A DNA stretch of 64,000 nucleotides from contig CM063109.1 of assembly GCA_031841125.1 (NCBI GenBank), positions 12,872,321 to 12,936,320 of the forward strand. Direction: 5' to 3'. Both the position numbers and the translations under genes were made by a program. Of the stretch, positions 33,081 to 45,374 are shown piece by piece. Source of the stretch: Acanthococcus lagerstroemiae. Taxonomy: Eukaryota > Arthropoda > Insecta > Hemiptera > Eriococcidae. The notes under the pieces were generated by a model. That model made no database searches. It was not told the DNA's origin and worked only from the letters and a program-made list of their open reading frames with translations. Each line of letters starts with the position of its first letter. Positions within the stretch are counted from its first letter, which is position 1.

Positions 33081-35440
33081 TATCCAAAGGCGCAAGCATG
33101 TTAAATCCGGCCCTGATGACGTCATATACTGATAGTGAGTATAATTGAGAGAAAACCTGTAATTAAATAAAAATTGTTTTAAAGTTTACTAATTTTACAC
33201 GTATTCTTATGGGAACATCAACCTTGATCACCTTTTCAGGAGTCGACAGTAGCGAACCTGGTCACTGTTTTATCGCTTATTATTCTATTGGGATTTAAAC
33301 TTGCACTAGAGTGCGCTGCAAAATTACCTGTTCAGGTGAAAATGAATGAGTGATCATGTGTACTTTCAAATAGAAACACTGCTATCTTCAGCAGGGTAAA
33401 AAACCGAGTAGTACCAGTAGAATTGATTATAATTCAATTTTTTGATGATGGTACAGTTCAATTTAAGACACATTCAGAAACGCAAATAGGGCTCAGAACT
33501 AGGGGGAGGGGGCTTATTAAGCCCCCGTATTATGAAGTAACATCACCCCTCCGCATTATTTTCTTTGGTAATTTCTCAGTGTTTGGGAGGGAGGGGGATA
33601 TTTAGAAGTTGAGAGAGGGCTAAGCCCCCAGCCCCCCACTATTTGCGCCTGTGGACATACATTTTCTTTGAAAGTGAATTTCTAATCGATTTAATGATAG
33701 TTGAAGTTAGCCACAGGTTTACAGTAAATCATAAATGATCACTCACGCATATACAGGGCTGCCAACGCTTGAAACTTGGAGTTTAAATCTCAATTGTGAG
33801 TTGAACCGAAGGTGGCTACCATTTGATAGCAAAACTAGCAACATAGTATAAAGTTATGGTACAAAAAATTAACCGCTCTTATAAAAAATGCGCAGGGGAT
33901 GATATGAGTCGATAATTTTGAAATTCTTCAAAACATTCTTTTAGTCATCAAAATTAACATTTCCATGTAGAAAAGCTGGGATCCCTACCAAAAAAATTTT
34001 CTTCGGTGTGTGCCTGGGACTCTTAAAGGATTTTGGGGAAATTTTGAAGAAAATGAATGGTGCTCTGTGGGGGGGATTACCTCCTCGCTAATTTTACGAT
34101 TTGTCTCTCTCACTGAGTTTACGGCCTTACGTCCTCCCCCTCTTCCGAGAAGATTTTACTTTGCAAGTTCATACATAAAAATGTTTTGCTCATTCACTGG
34201 AATTCGGGAGTTGACAGAGTTTATCTTACCTCTTTATCTCGTGTTACAAGTTAACATTCTCCCCCCCCCCATTGAAAAGTGGATACACTCAGTACTTTTC
34301 GTACTTGGCAAATTGGAAAAAATTGCCCTTTACCTGGAAAGATTTGAAAAGTTTCTTTTGCTTGCTTGCTTTAATCGCTGATTTCAAAAATGTCTTTGTC
34401 AGTTGACAATATCGGATTCTCAGTTTGCAAAATCTAGTTTTTCAATTGGAAAAACTCAAGTCTATTAATATCGCTTGTTTGGTTGCGGCGCTAATCAAAT
34501 GAAAATACTTACCATAAATTTATTCTGCATGTCAAAGTCAGCTTTGATGTTTTACCATCCCGCATAATTTTACAACTTTGTAGCCTCCGTGTCAGTTTTC
34601 GGTTCTTTTTTTTACGTCTCACTCGAAGAAATAAGAAACGAAAAGAAAACAGTAACACAGTTACAGTTTTCTGAATTCAAGGTCAACGTGAATCAGTTCG
34701 TCTGACTTCCAGTTCTTCACGAAGAATCGACTGAGAGTCGAGTCGCTTGCTGGCGCTATACGTATTCATACTCCTGCCCCTATGGTAGTATATTCGGAAC
34801 ATCTCGTCAAACGATTTGATGAATCACGATGATAAATTCTCATTCGTATCATTTACGAAATAATTAACAATTGTTTCAGGCAAATTAATTGAACATAAAG
34901 CACGCGATGCCATGTAGAGGATCTCATAAAATGAAAATTAACAGTAGGCTAACTCGTACTCTCTTCTGACATACACGTCCTCGCTTTGTGGATTTCAAGT
35001 TCATTATTGTCGACGACGGGATATCGGTAATTAGTGTACTGAAGTCGTTGAACTTGGCGGTTCCGATTTCCACAGTTCCATCGGTGCCCACGAACAACCC
35101 ATTAACATTCGACCGATTTGCAGAAATTCTATTTTAGATAAAGTACCACTTATTGGTCCTGTTTTTTGTACGGTCATATCTCGAACTCTAACTACATGGG
35201 GGAGTTGATTTTGGAATTGAAGGATACTTTCATCTTTCTTCTATAACTTATGACAAGATGGCGCTGCTATCACCAACCCACTGGATAATCCGCAGGCATC
35301 CAACGAAGAGTCTAAAAACCAATATTCGGCAACTGTTTTGCCAGTTACTGGTCTGCAGAATTTTCCATTCTTAATCGGTAGTGTATGCCGTCCACTTACA
35401 CACACTGACATCGAGCTGAAGTGTTATTTTCGGTGAAGTC
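33081..35440. other. Mostly unique sequence with small decayed G/C-run elements
   Basis: TAAATCCGGCCCTG at 33101-33114 is a solitary hAT-type end. GCAAATAG words flanking G/C runs at about 33480-33650 (inverted: CGCAAATAG...CTATTTGCG) suggest another decayed hAT MITE. A stop-bounded minus-strand frame of about 60 codons at 34950-35130 lacks a recognised motif. No gene could be supported. Confidence 0.3.
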
Positions 35441-35455
35441 TTGAAAATACATATA

Positions 35456-36366
35456 GGCTGTCGCTAAGTAACTGAGACTAAAATTCGTACGGCCCACCAG
35501 CGCTACCTATCGGCGTTTTAACACGGTAGGGGAATAATTTGGTTCAATAGCTATCGAATGAGACCACGCTGAGCTCATTTGATTGAAAACTCGCTGTTCC
35601 AGACCAATTTGAAAGAAACCATATGCGTTGACCCCTCCAGCTTTTTTAAAGAAGGAAAAAAAGCATACGATTACAAATTTTTTTAAATTAATCATCATCT
35701 TCATTAAGTACACGAATATCGTTTTCAAAATAAGCGCCATTCATAGCTATACAGGCGTCCATTCGTTCTTGCCGTTTATTGAATGTTTTCACATATCCCA
35801 CCGCCGGTAACGAGGAGAAAAACATCTGCACCGTGGTGGTGACTTCTGAAAATAATCACAATTCACCCCCACCTTCCATATAGTCTTGACCTTGCCCCCT
35901 GCGACTTTTGGTTATTTCCTCAACTGAAGGCAACCTTACGCGGTTGTCAATTCAACGCGAATCAAGAAGTCATCACCGGGACGCATATGTTTTTCTCCTT
36001 GTTACCGGCGGCGGAATATACGCGAAAACGTTTCATAAATGGCAAGAATGAATGGACGCCTGTATAGCCATGAATGGCGCTTATTTTGAAAAAGATATTC
36101 CTGTACTTAATGGAGATGATGACTAATAAAAAAATTTGTAATTGTATGCTTTTTTTCTTCTTAAAATTTTTTTTTTTTAAACCTGGAGGGGTCAACGCAT
36201 ATGGTTTTTTCAAATTGGTCTGAAACAGCGAGTTTTCAATCAAATGAGCTCGGCGTGGTCTCCGTCGATAGCTAATGTACCAAATTATTCCCCTACTGCG
36301 TTGAAACGCCGATAGGTAGCGTTGGTGGGTAGTACGAATTTCAGTCTCAATTACTTAGCGACAACC
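35456..36366. mobile_element. 911-bp mariner-derived element with about 390-bp inverted arms
   Basis: The ends GGCTGTCGCTAAGTAACTGA and, inverted, GGTTGTCGCTAAGTAATTGA are flanked by TA (35454-35455, 36367-36368). The arms (35456-35850 and 35972-36366) are about 90% identical inverted copies of a mariner transposase C-terminus plus terminal repeat. Both encode MDACIAMNGAYFE followed by an acidic end and stop, one on each strand. The unique centre (35876-35972, plus) encodes PYSLDLAPCDFWLFPQLKAT, the YSPDLAPCDF block carrying the third catalytic Asp of the DD34D mariner family. The N-terminal DNA-binding domain and the first two Asp are missing. The plus-strand arm has a TGA where the other has Arg. 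Confidence 0.85.
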
Positions 36367-36379
36367 TATGTAGTATGTA

Positions 36380-38890
36380 TGTTAAAATTTGCCAATCATT
36401 GGTCGATCATTTGGCACAATTTGAAAAACAGTATCTAAAAACAAAATTGAAAGAAGAAAGTAAAAATTTTATTATTGGAATCAGTGATGAGTTGGAATTT
36501 TCTTCTTCGAACGTCATTTCATTCGGCAGACTGATAACAAGAGGAAGAAAACATTAGCCATTCATTGGTTAAAAAGAATTGGAGCCACATATTGGTCAGA
36601 CCAAATGCTAGTCCGATTGGTTTTTTTCTATTTATTGAATTTCATCAATGCCATATATCCTTCGAATCGCAAATAGGCTACCTAACTTACTGAAATCAAA
36701 ACACATAATAATAGGACCGAAATACAATCAGTTCCACAACCGGATTCCATCGCAAATTCTCAATAAGTAGCAACTCGATCGTCTGTTAATTATGCCTGCG
36801 GGTAATAATGCCACCCATTTTCCCTGGGCGATTATCTCCCCTCAAAATTTTTAAAGCGGATTTTGCGACGTGATGTTGTAACGGGATGAATTTTGTAACA
36901 TTTTATAAGGTTGATCCTTTTTTAAGACTTTCCATTTTTGGCAGGGACCAAAATTAGAATCACTTCCTGGCGTTGTTACCCAACTTGGAAGTGTATGAAC
37001 GTCAGTTATTTCCGTTATCAGTTTTATTACTTTTGCGAAGGTTTTCATGGGGAAATTGATTGGTTTGTGTTCGGCATGAGATATTAAAGAATGTCAATTA
37101 AAAAAAAATGTTATGCAAAAAATAAATTGTGAAACTAAAAAATATCTTCTTTTAATAAAAGATTAAAAGCAGTAAATAGGGGAAAAGGATAACACGTCTT
37201 GTAAATCCGGCTAGTTCACACAAACAAGGCATTATATGCAATTGCAGGACGTGTTACCACCAGATCAGAAAGGTTGGTACTGTGCATGTGCACGTCGTGG
37301 ACAGCTTACTCAACATCTTGAAACACATATGGCTAGTCAGCGAACTGCGGCTTTCTCAAAAATCCGTATTTTGACGTTTGCGTACGATATGGCAATTTTT
37401 TTTCAATATTCGTTATCAAACGAGCAACATGCAATCACAGATGGCAGGGCGAACGTAAACTTTTTTGAATCTTGATGCTTCGAAGCAAATGCCAGAAAAA
37501 ATGCGCTGATCCACTTATGACGCAAAAACTTCAATAATTGAAGCGCTGCGTGGAAGAAGGGCCTTCAATCTATGTATTTGAGGAGTTACCTGTCAAAAGG
37601 GCCCCTATATTTTTGTGGAGATGCTGATTTTCGAATTCTTCGTGTCGCACTCTATTAGGATTTATGATATTCAGTGAAATTGGCGCCGATAAATGATTAC
37701 AAACGCACTGTATTAACATCGATTCTATGCTGAGATGTGTACAAACTTATCATACTGTCAATGAAACCAAGCATATATTATATTATATCGTATAGTGAAA
37801 AGCGAGTAACTTCGTCCACGATAATGCGCCTCAAAAATTACACATTTTGGTTGCCTTATCAGCATGGAGAGATATCTTCACTACTACATTAGCTTCAGTC
37901 ACGGGGATTTACAATAACTAATCTTACAACGAGTCAGGAATTGTGTATTTTGTTTCATCAGTTGTATGAATGTATGGAAACAAGCAAAAGAGAAGAGTAG
38001 TGCATAAAATTCATCGGTATTATCTTGGGGAAACAGCTACTGATAAACCACTAGAGGTCCCACTTGGCTAATTTTCCCATCGCTCTAAAAAGGGCTCCTA
38101 TCATTTTCCTTCTTTCTTAATTCGTCCGCGTTCCTTTTTGAATGGACTGAACTATTAATTAGTCATTTCTATCAATTCAATCACAGTCAACACTTTTTAT
38201 AATAACATATTTTTCAATTAAATCAGTCTGAAAGGAGTATTTCAGCTTGAAAACTATGAAGTTATTTTTCTTAAAATCATCATTGCTGACAGGGCCCTTT
38301 TGACACATAACTCGTCATTTTTTATGAAACGAGGGCCCTTTGCCACGCAGGGCTTCATTTGAAGTGACTAACATCTTAACAATACGCTACCTATAGTTTG
38401 CTGCGAAAATTAGAACTAGGTACCTATTCTACTCAAAATCTTATCCACTCCAACTCGACTACTCAACTCAATGTTAGTTGATTTTCGACGTTTGGCTTAA
38501 ATTCTCCATTTTCATCCGTTTTTTGGTCAAATCCGTACTTTATCCATACAGACTTATTCATCATGGTTCATAATGATAGGACGCGCTTCTATTACTCAGT
38601 ATGCAGTCGATATTCAAAATTGGAAAATTCCGTACTTGTACGGACAAATCCGCACGTCTGGCAGCACTGTGAGTCTGCACACTCTTCTGCACAGAAAAGG
38701 AAAAGTCTAATGCAAAAAAACTGGGGGGGGGGAGCAACGGCATTTACTAAACAATTTCTACCCAACTCCAGCTGGTTATCAAAAACATATTTCCTTTTAT
38801 TTGTGCAGACTGGTAGTCTGGGAAAATTACGTCAAAAAGACACCAAGTTTGACAAAACAGTCGTAAAGTTGAATTTTGCTATATTTGGTC
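36380..38890. other. 2.5 kb with dispersed-repeat patches but no gene
   Basis: TTACCACCAGATCAGAAAGG followed by GTGCACGTCGTG and AGCGAACTGCGGC at 37250-37360 recurs at 50328-50410. The CACACTCTTCTGCACAGA part recurs at 38677-38700. These mark an uncharacterised dispersed repeat. No exon or RNA gene supported. Confidence 0.35.
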
Positions 38891-38903
38891 AATAGGGCGT
38901 ACT

Positions 38904-39343
38904 CTTTTCCTCTTTTCATTTGTTCTCACCCGAGCCCTGGAACCGCCCCTTCGAGCATTACAGAGACATCGGGGAACCTTTTTAAGGCTGTCTTAGCCCT
39001 CTTCTCTTCTTGCCGGGAATCGGCCTAGGTCGATTGCGCTATCTTCCTGTCGAATACCCGTATCACTAGCCCCGTGGTTTATGACGGTGAGTTCAACGAG
39101 CACCGGCAGGTAGCGCCTTACCCATTTACAGCTTTCAGATACTGGCGACCAATTACACACTTCTCGCAAGCCTCTGCTGTAAGTGGTTATGACTTGTGAC
39201 TCTGTGTACGTTATCAGAATGCGGTGTTAGAATGTGTGACGAGTTCTTTCTTGCATTACTGATAACGATGCCTGCGTTGAGAATCGAACCCAGTGCCTTC
39301 GGGTTACGAAGCCGAGTCCTTACCGCTACGCCACAGAGCCACA
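38904..39343 (-). mobile_element. tRNA-derived SINE, family A, copy 1, with 10-bp target duplication
   Basis: AGGGCGTACT flanks both sides exactly (38894-38903 and 39344-39353). On the minus strand the element starts with a tRNA-like head, with A-box TGGCGTAGCGG and B-box GGTTCGATTC about 40 bp apart, and anticodon-loop-like CTTCGTAA. A central domain with CACCGGTG-like words follows. The body block CCTAGGCCGATTCCCGGCAA and CCAGGGCTCGGGTGAGAAC comes next, and an A-rich tail ends it. It is about 440 bp, long for a SINE. The boxes would give internal Pol III transcription; mobilisation depends on an unknown partner LINE. Confidence 0.9.
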
Positions 39344-40429
39344 AGGGCGTACTGAGGAACGATCTAAAAGTCTCAAAGAATCCCACTGAAGCTTCATCCT
39401 TTAGGGGGTGAAACAACGCCTCGTAAATTGATTTTTGATTATAAATCCAAAAATATTTCAAACAAAATTACTCTTAAGGTGGACTTTTAAAGACATCGAG
39501 GGGAGGAGGGGAAGTACGAGCCCCCGACCTCTTCTTGAAACACTCCGTTGAAGGAACAAACACCGGTTTAATAAACTTCGTGTATTAATAAGGTAACTAG
39601 TTGAACATTGAACATCATACAAACGTACTTATCGTGCTATTGTAAGTGTCGTCTATAGTTCACCGAACTCGTTACACAATTGAATAGAGAGGGCACCGTC
39701 TAGGTCGTAAATCAGGCTAGGCGGTAGGATAGGCAGCAGTGTAGACTATCTTTTAGAGCGGCAACTCGCATATCAGTGTAGCCACCTCAACAACTTTACA
39801 TACAAATGGTCTTTTACAGTTTTTCGATATCTGCCCCCGAAATATCTCGAAGATGACAATAATTCTGGTAGGTGCTCCCCCACCCAAAAAATTGCAATAA
39901 TTAAGTAAGTAAACCCCTCCCTTACAAAAAAGTTAGTACTTATCATCCCCATCAATAAAAGTCATACGGCCTTAATTCATTAATCCGGTTCTATGGATTT
40001 GGGCCATTTTGGCTTTTCTCCAATAGTCAGGGAGGCCCACAGGAGCCTTTTTAAACAGGGGCCTAGTCAGCAAATGTCCATTTGATGAAAGTAGCCAAAA
40101 AAGATGACCTAATGAAAGATTTTGTTATGTGACGTTATCAGCCTCTGCTCCACAAATTCGCCTAGAGCTTTTCACCAATTGAACTTTTTGAAAAAAATAA
40201 AACAAAGTGACATCGTGAAGTAGATGAAATAAGCTTTTCAAATCCGTAGAAAATACTGAAGCTTACCTTATTTACCGGAAATGATGATTAAAAAACACAG
40301 ATAGACGTATGGACTTGAAATTTGGCCTAATTACTTTATTTTATGCTGATGATGATAAGGTTATCAGTGTCACGACCGGTTTGGTGCGGCTCTTCATTTC
40401 TCCCTATCTTGTGCAAATTCTTTCATTTC

Positions 40430-42995
40430 GTAATAACACATTTGACATCCTTAATTATCTATCGAACATACTGGAATCTTTGCCGACCCCTACCCAATTC
40501 TTTCCCTCCACTCTTCCTTCTAGCTGTAGTGATATTATTCCTGGGTGCCTCAAATTATGCCCTATTAGTTTAGCTCTCCTTCTCTTCAGACAATTCCAAA
40601 TATCCATTTTACCTCCTACTCTGTTAAGTACTTCCTCATTTCTTATCTTATCCGTCTGTTTGATGCGAAGTATCCGCCTATAGCACCACTTCTCAATAGC
40701 TTCGACCCTTCTCTTCTCTGGTTTTCCTAAGGTCCACGTTTCACATCCATACAAGCAGTGATGTCCCCATGATTTTTTTTTTTTTTTGGGGGGGGGGCTC
40801 TAAATTATGAATAATTTCCCTCATTAAAAAAAAACATGTCAGTCAAAGGTCATATTCGCTTCAAAATAGGTCATCGTTTATAAATTCGCAATAAAACCGC
40901 AATAAATTAATTTATAAAAAGTACAAAAAAATTTATTTTCAACAAAATGGATTAAAATTTAAAATAATTACAGACGTTACGGTGGGTACAAAGGTTTATT
41001 TAGTAAAAACATTTTTTTTTAATCCTGAGTATTTTTATCACTATCAGTGTGGTAGGTTAAGGAGACGTAAAAATGTAACAGAAAAAAAATATTATGCAAC
41101 AATTAACAACACTATAAAATTACAACAGGGACCAATAGTAACACTGAAGTCGGACTTTTTTGCATAACACTTTTCAAAGTCTAATCATCGACTAGTATCT
41201 TGATGAATTTTTGATTTTACAAGACAGAATTTTGTTTATTTTAGGTAATTTCTCGAGGAGGAGCTGAGCCTTTCCTCGATTTTCTTTAAAATTCTTGAGA
41301 CGGGGCTGAGGCCCGGTAGCCCCCCCCCCCCTATGGGAACATCCCTGCATACAAGGTTACACTCCAAACATAAGTTTTCATGAACAATTTTTTGATTTCC
41401 AGTTTTATTTTTGATTTGAAAAGATTACTTTTTCGATAGAATGCAAATTTGGCTTGCGCTATTCTACTACTAATATCCCTTTTACTCCTTCCATCTTTTG
41501 TTATTATATTTCCCTAAACAGCAAAATTCACTTACTTCCTCAATCTTTTCCTGTCCAATATTTATATTTAAGCTATCGTGTTCACATAGATTACATACCA
41601 TTACTTTAGTTTTATTTTTAATTATTCCCATGCGATATTCAACACTCAAAATCTCCTCCATTCCATTTAAAATGTTTTCCAAATCAATACTCATTTCAGC
41701 TAATAAGATAACATCATCTGCAAACCTGCAAACCTGAGGATCTTTACTCGCTCTCCATGTATAGTGACACCTGCTTCAAATTTTTCTTTTATTTCTTTTA
41801 TGACCCACTCTATGTACAGATTAAATAATACTGGAGATAAGGAGCACCCCTGCTTTACACCTCTTTCTGTATTAACCTCCCCTTTTTCTCCTTCTATTCT
41901 CAATGTGGCTTTCTGTCCTCTATGCAAGTTTAAAATAACTTGTCTTTCTTTAAATAATTTTATTCCTATATTTTTTTAGAATATCAAACATTTTATGCTA
42001 CTTAACATTGTCAAAAGCTTTTTCAATATCAACAAAAGACATAATATGCATATGTATCCTGCCCCTTTTTGAGTCTCCCATCTACAATTAATCTCACAGC
42101 TAACACTGATTCTCTAGTACCTCTACTTTTTCTAAATCCAAACTGATAATCTCCTAATTCTGCATCTATTCTATTCTCAATTCTCCTGTAAATTATCCTA
42201 GTTAATATTTTTGACACATGCCAAAGAAGACTAATTGTTCGATAATTTTCACACCTATCTGCTCCTACTTTTTTTGGTATAGTTACAGTAGCATTCTTTT
42301 TAAAGTCCTCTGGCACTTCCCGTTATCATAAATGTAAAATTTGTAAAATCTATCAAGTACATATATTCTTCTAAGTTCTGTAATAATTCAGCTGGTATCT
42401 CATCCACTCCTGGAGCTTTCCCTTTCTTTAAATCTCTCAATGTTTTGTCAAATTCACCTGTTAAAATTGAGTCTCCACTCTCATCTTCCACATTTTCCTC
42501 CCTCTCCATTCTTATCTCTTCGCCCCCATTAGTACTATATAGTTTTTCTACATACTTTACCCACCTTTTCACTTTTCCTTCAGCTGTGTAAGTAGGCTCT
42601 CCCTCCTTATTTGTTGTATTACTTGCTTTATTTCTTCTTTCTCTCTCCAAACCCCATTTTTACTTTTCTATAGACCAAGTATGTTTGTCCTTTATTCATA
42701 ATTTCTTCTATCTTATCACTTTTTCTTTCATCCATTCCTCCTTTGCCTTTTTACACTCTCTTTATTTCATTCTTTAACCTTTGATAAGCTAATCTACCTT
42801 CCTTATCGTTTGCATTCTTATATTTTCTTCGTTCATCCATTTTTCTGCGTATTTCCTCCTCCATCCATGGTTTCTTTTCTTCTCTCTTAGTTTTACCTAG
42901 ATTTTTCTTTGCTGACTTTAATGACCCCTCCTTTGTTTAACCCCACTCTTCCTCTGCACTGTTAATTTCCTGCATTTTTTCAGCCTCTAAGAATC
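40430..42995 (-). pseudogene. LINE ORF2 (linker, RT and C-terminus), interrupted by a hAT element
   Basis: On the minus strand, from right to left, there is first a basic linker (KKPWMEEEIRRKMDERRKYK, about 42830-42900). RT blocks follow: GKAPGVDEIPAELLQ, CENYRTISLLWHVSKILTRI and FGFRKSRGTRE (42029-42450), then GVKQGCSLSPVLFNLYIEW with the damaged FAGLQ box (41700-41927), and NKTKVMVCN plus CCLGKYN (41482-41694). Last is the C-terminal YGCETWTL...EKWCYRRILRI (40455-40754). The order is that of an intact APE-type LINE. Several frameshifts, and FADD reduced to FAG, mark it as dead. A 592-bp hAT element splits it at 40756. Clade uncertain (RTE/CR1-like). Confidence 0.85.
40756..41347. mobile_element. 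592-bp hAT element with perfect 8-bp target duplication, nested in LINE
   Basis: The ends CAGTGATGTCCCCAT and, inverted, CAGGGATGTTCCCAT are followed by G-rich runs. CATACAAG is duplicated exactly on both sides (40748-40755 and 41348-41355). The flanking LINE sequence is continuous when one copy is removed. No transposase. The insertion is younger than the LINE. Confidence 0.93.
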
Positions 42996-44780
42996 TGTAT
43001 ATCACGCCATCTACCGACCAATAAATGGCGTTATACCCACATGGCGTTCATAGCCGTAGGTACCTTGTTCGAAAAATGTTCTTTAGTATAATATCATTTG
43101 AACTCACGATTACAAAAAGTCCGAAATTAATAGCCTAAGTACTTACTTTTTCGATGTTGATGACGTGTTTCGAAAATAAGAGAACGTTATCACGCCAAAA
43201 GGAACAAACTTTTCCACCGCTTATTATAATCTTCAACGCCAATCATCTAATTCACTTCGAACATGCACAGATCATATTGAAGTACTGTGTGTCTGCCTCA
43301 CACTGATGAAAAAGTAAAACTCCCATGCCTTCTAGCGAACCAGATGTATGACTTCAAAATTTTGACTCTTTACCTTGCCTCCTTTGCATTAGCAAAAATA
43401 GGGGAAGGAGCTTGAACCCAATCAATTGAAAGCCCCCGCTCCCACAAAAAAAAGAAGTAAACTGAATATAAGCAAGGCCGTGCCCAGAATTTAAGTAAGA
43501 GGGTTTGCGATTTAGAGAGCTACAAATACCCCAATAGGGGGGGGGAAGGAGATTGACCCCCTGTCGGTCGGTACGGGCCTGGCCTATGTTATAAATTATT
43601 CTCGCTTACTCTTCCCCCTTTTTCCTTTTTTCTCTCCCTGGATCTAGCCAAGTATTGTTTGTTAAAAAGAAAAATGGACTGGAAAAATGTTCACGCTTAA
43701 ATTTCTTTTCATTTGCTTTAATCTGTTTTGTGATAATCTCGAAATTGATATTTGAGTGCCATTCCATCTTTGTACATACCGCATGTAATAATTTTTTTAT
43801 TTTGTTTGGATATGGTTATCGTTTTATTATCAGCTTCAGCATAACAACAGAGTATTTTTTGACATTTTTGGGGAAAAGATGGAGTTCTCTTTTTTTACAG
43901 TATCAAAACAGTATTTTCCTCTAAAAAGAGTATGATCTGGGCAGCCGGGCGTTTATGAATCTTCGGATTTGTTTTCTCTACTAAAGAATCTGAAGAACCA
44001 AGGTAGATTTCCTACGGTAGTTAAATGTTCAGTCCGTGTGTAATTATCAAGACCGGGTCTAATTGATTCACTGATTGCCAATAATTTATTGATAAAGCTC
44101 GCTGTGTTCGATATCGATTAAGAAGTAAGTAAAAGTTTTTTAAAACAAATAACGAAGTACATCTTATGAACCGCAGTACACAGCATAAGTCATGATTTTG
44201 CAAAAATGTTTCTATTTGGAGCGAAATATGTGGTAAAAAAACGAGCTGTACCGACTGATTATTAACAGTTGATACGGCTTTCTTTTTGTCTCTTTTTCTG
44301 GTTGTAATATGTGGTATCAAACGAGTCGTATCGACTGATAATAACAGATTTTTTTTAAAACTAGGGAGGTGATTTAAAAAAACGATCAATGTATAAAACT
44401 GCATAAGTTATATATGATTTTTTTTTTCAGCGTTCGGCAAAATTACTGTTGACCTTATTCAGCAAAAGTGATGACAAGAGTGGTGTAGAGACCGTTATAA
44501 AAAGATTATTCAAGTGAGTATTCTGTTCGAAGAAAAATGTTTACGTTTTTCTGTACTGTTTTATTTTCTGTTCATTGGAAAAAAATTTTACAAAACTAAA
44601 GATTTTTTTTGCGAGAAGCGTTTTCAAACCAGTTTAGACAAATGTTTGTATAGTTTTAAAACATGTCAGGTCAAAAATGAAAATGTTTTCACCAATATGG
44701 AAAAACAGCGTAAGTCAGTACAGAAAAACATCAGTTTTTCTTCACACAGAATACTCTCTCGAATAATCTTCTGATAGTGC
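42996..44780. other. No gene recognised; one decayed hAT-like MITE and a small duplication
   Basis: CAAGGCCGTGCCCAGAATTT near 43474 and, inverted, CCAGGCCCGTACCGACCGAC near 43580 flank G/C runs and suggest a decayed hAT MITE of about 110 bp. At 44225-44345 two imperfect copies of ATATGTGGTA...CGTATCGACTGATA-like sequence lie in tandem, about 92 bp apart. Nothing else supported. Confidence 0.3.
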
Positions 44781-44787
44781 TTTTCAG

Positions 44788-44890
44788 TGGTGTAGCCAGT
44801 CTAATGTTTGAGGTGACCTGGTTTTGACCAACTGTGTTAGAAGGCGCTACAATAAAATTAGAAAAACACCATTTGATGAAATCGGAGAGA
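44788..44890. mobile_element. hAT MITE, left half only (family of 28817)
   Basis: CAGTGGTGTAGCCAGTCTAA begins the copy, followed by the AAAATTAGAAAAACACCATTTGATGAAAT phrase (in parts) seen in the 28817 element. The right end is absent. Confidence 0.5.
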
Positions 44891-45374
44891 TCAGTGCAGG
44901 GGATAGCAAGAAGGGACAGGGTAAGAATCTCGGTTATAAAAAAAAAATTAAGATTCAGTAGTTACAGTTCAGTTTGGCAAATCAAAAAAATAAAATGGGG
45001 ATGAGCGGGACACATCTCCCGTATCCGAGATGACCGATGGACCTACAGTGCCATCTTTTGGCACCCGCTAGACAGCAAAAGAAGAAGAGGTAAACAAACG
45101 TGAAGATGGAAAGGTGATATTAATAAATTTCTAAAAAATAATAACGTCCAAAGAATAGCGACAGACTTTTCTTTTTTGTATATATATTTTTTAAACTGAT
45201 TTCGGGAATAAAAACTAATCGAAAATCAAAAGTTCAAAAATAGGGACCACCCTAATACACAGGGGAAAGGACACCATAAGAATGCTCAGGTCCTAAAAGT
45301 GCGCAAGGCTGATTTCTCGATAAAGTGCGCCCTCTTGCGGCTGTTGAAGGAATCTAAGTATACTTTCTCTTCTT

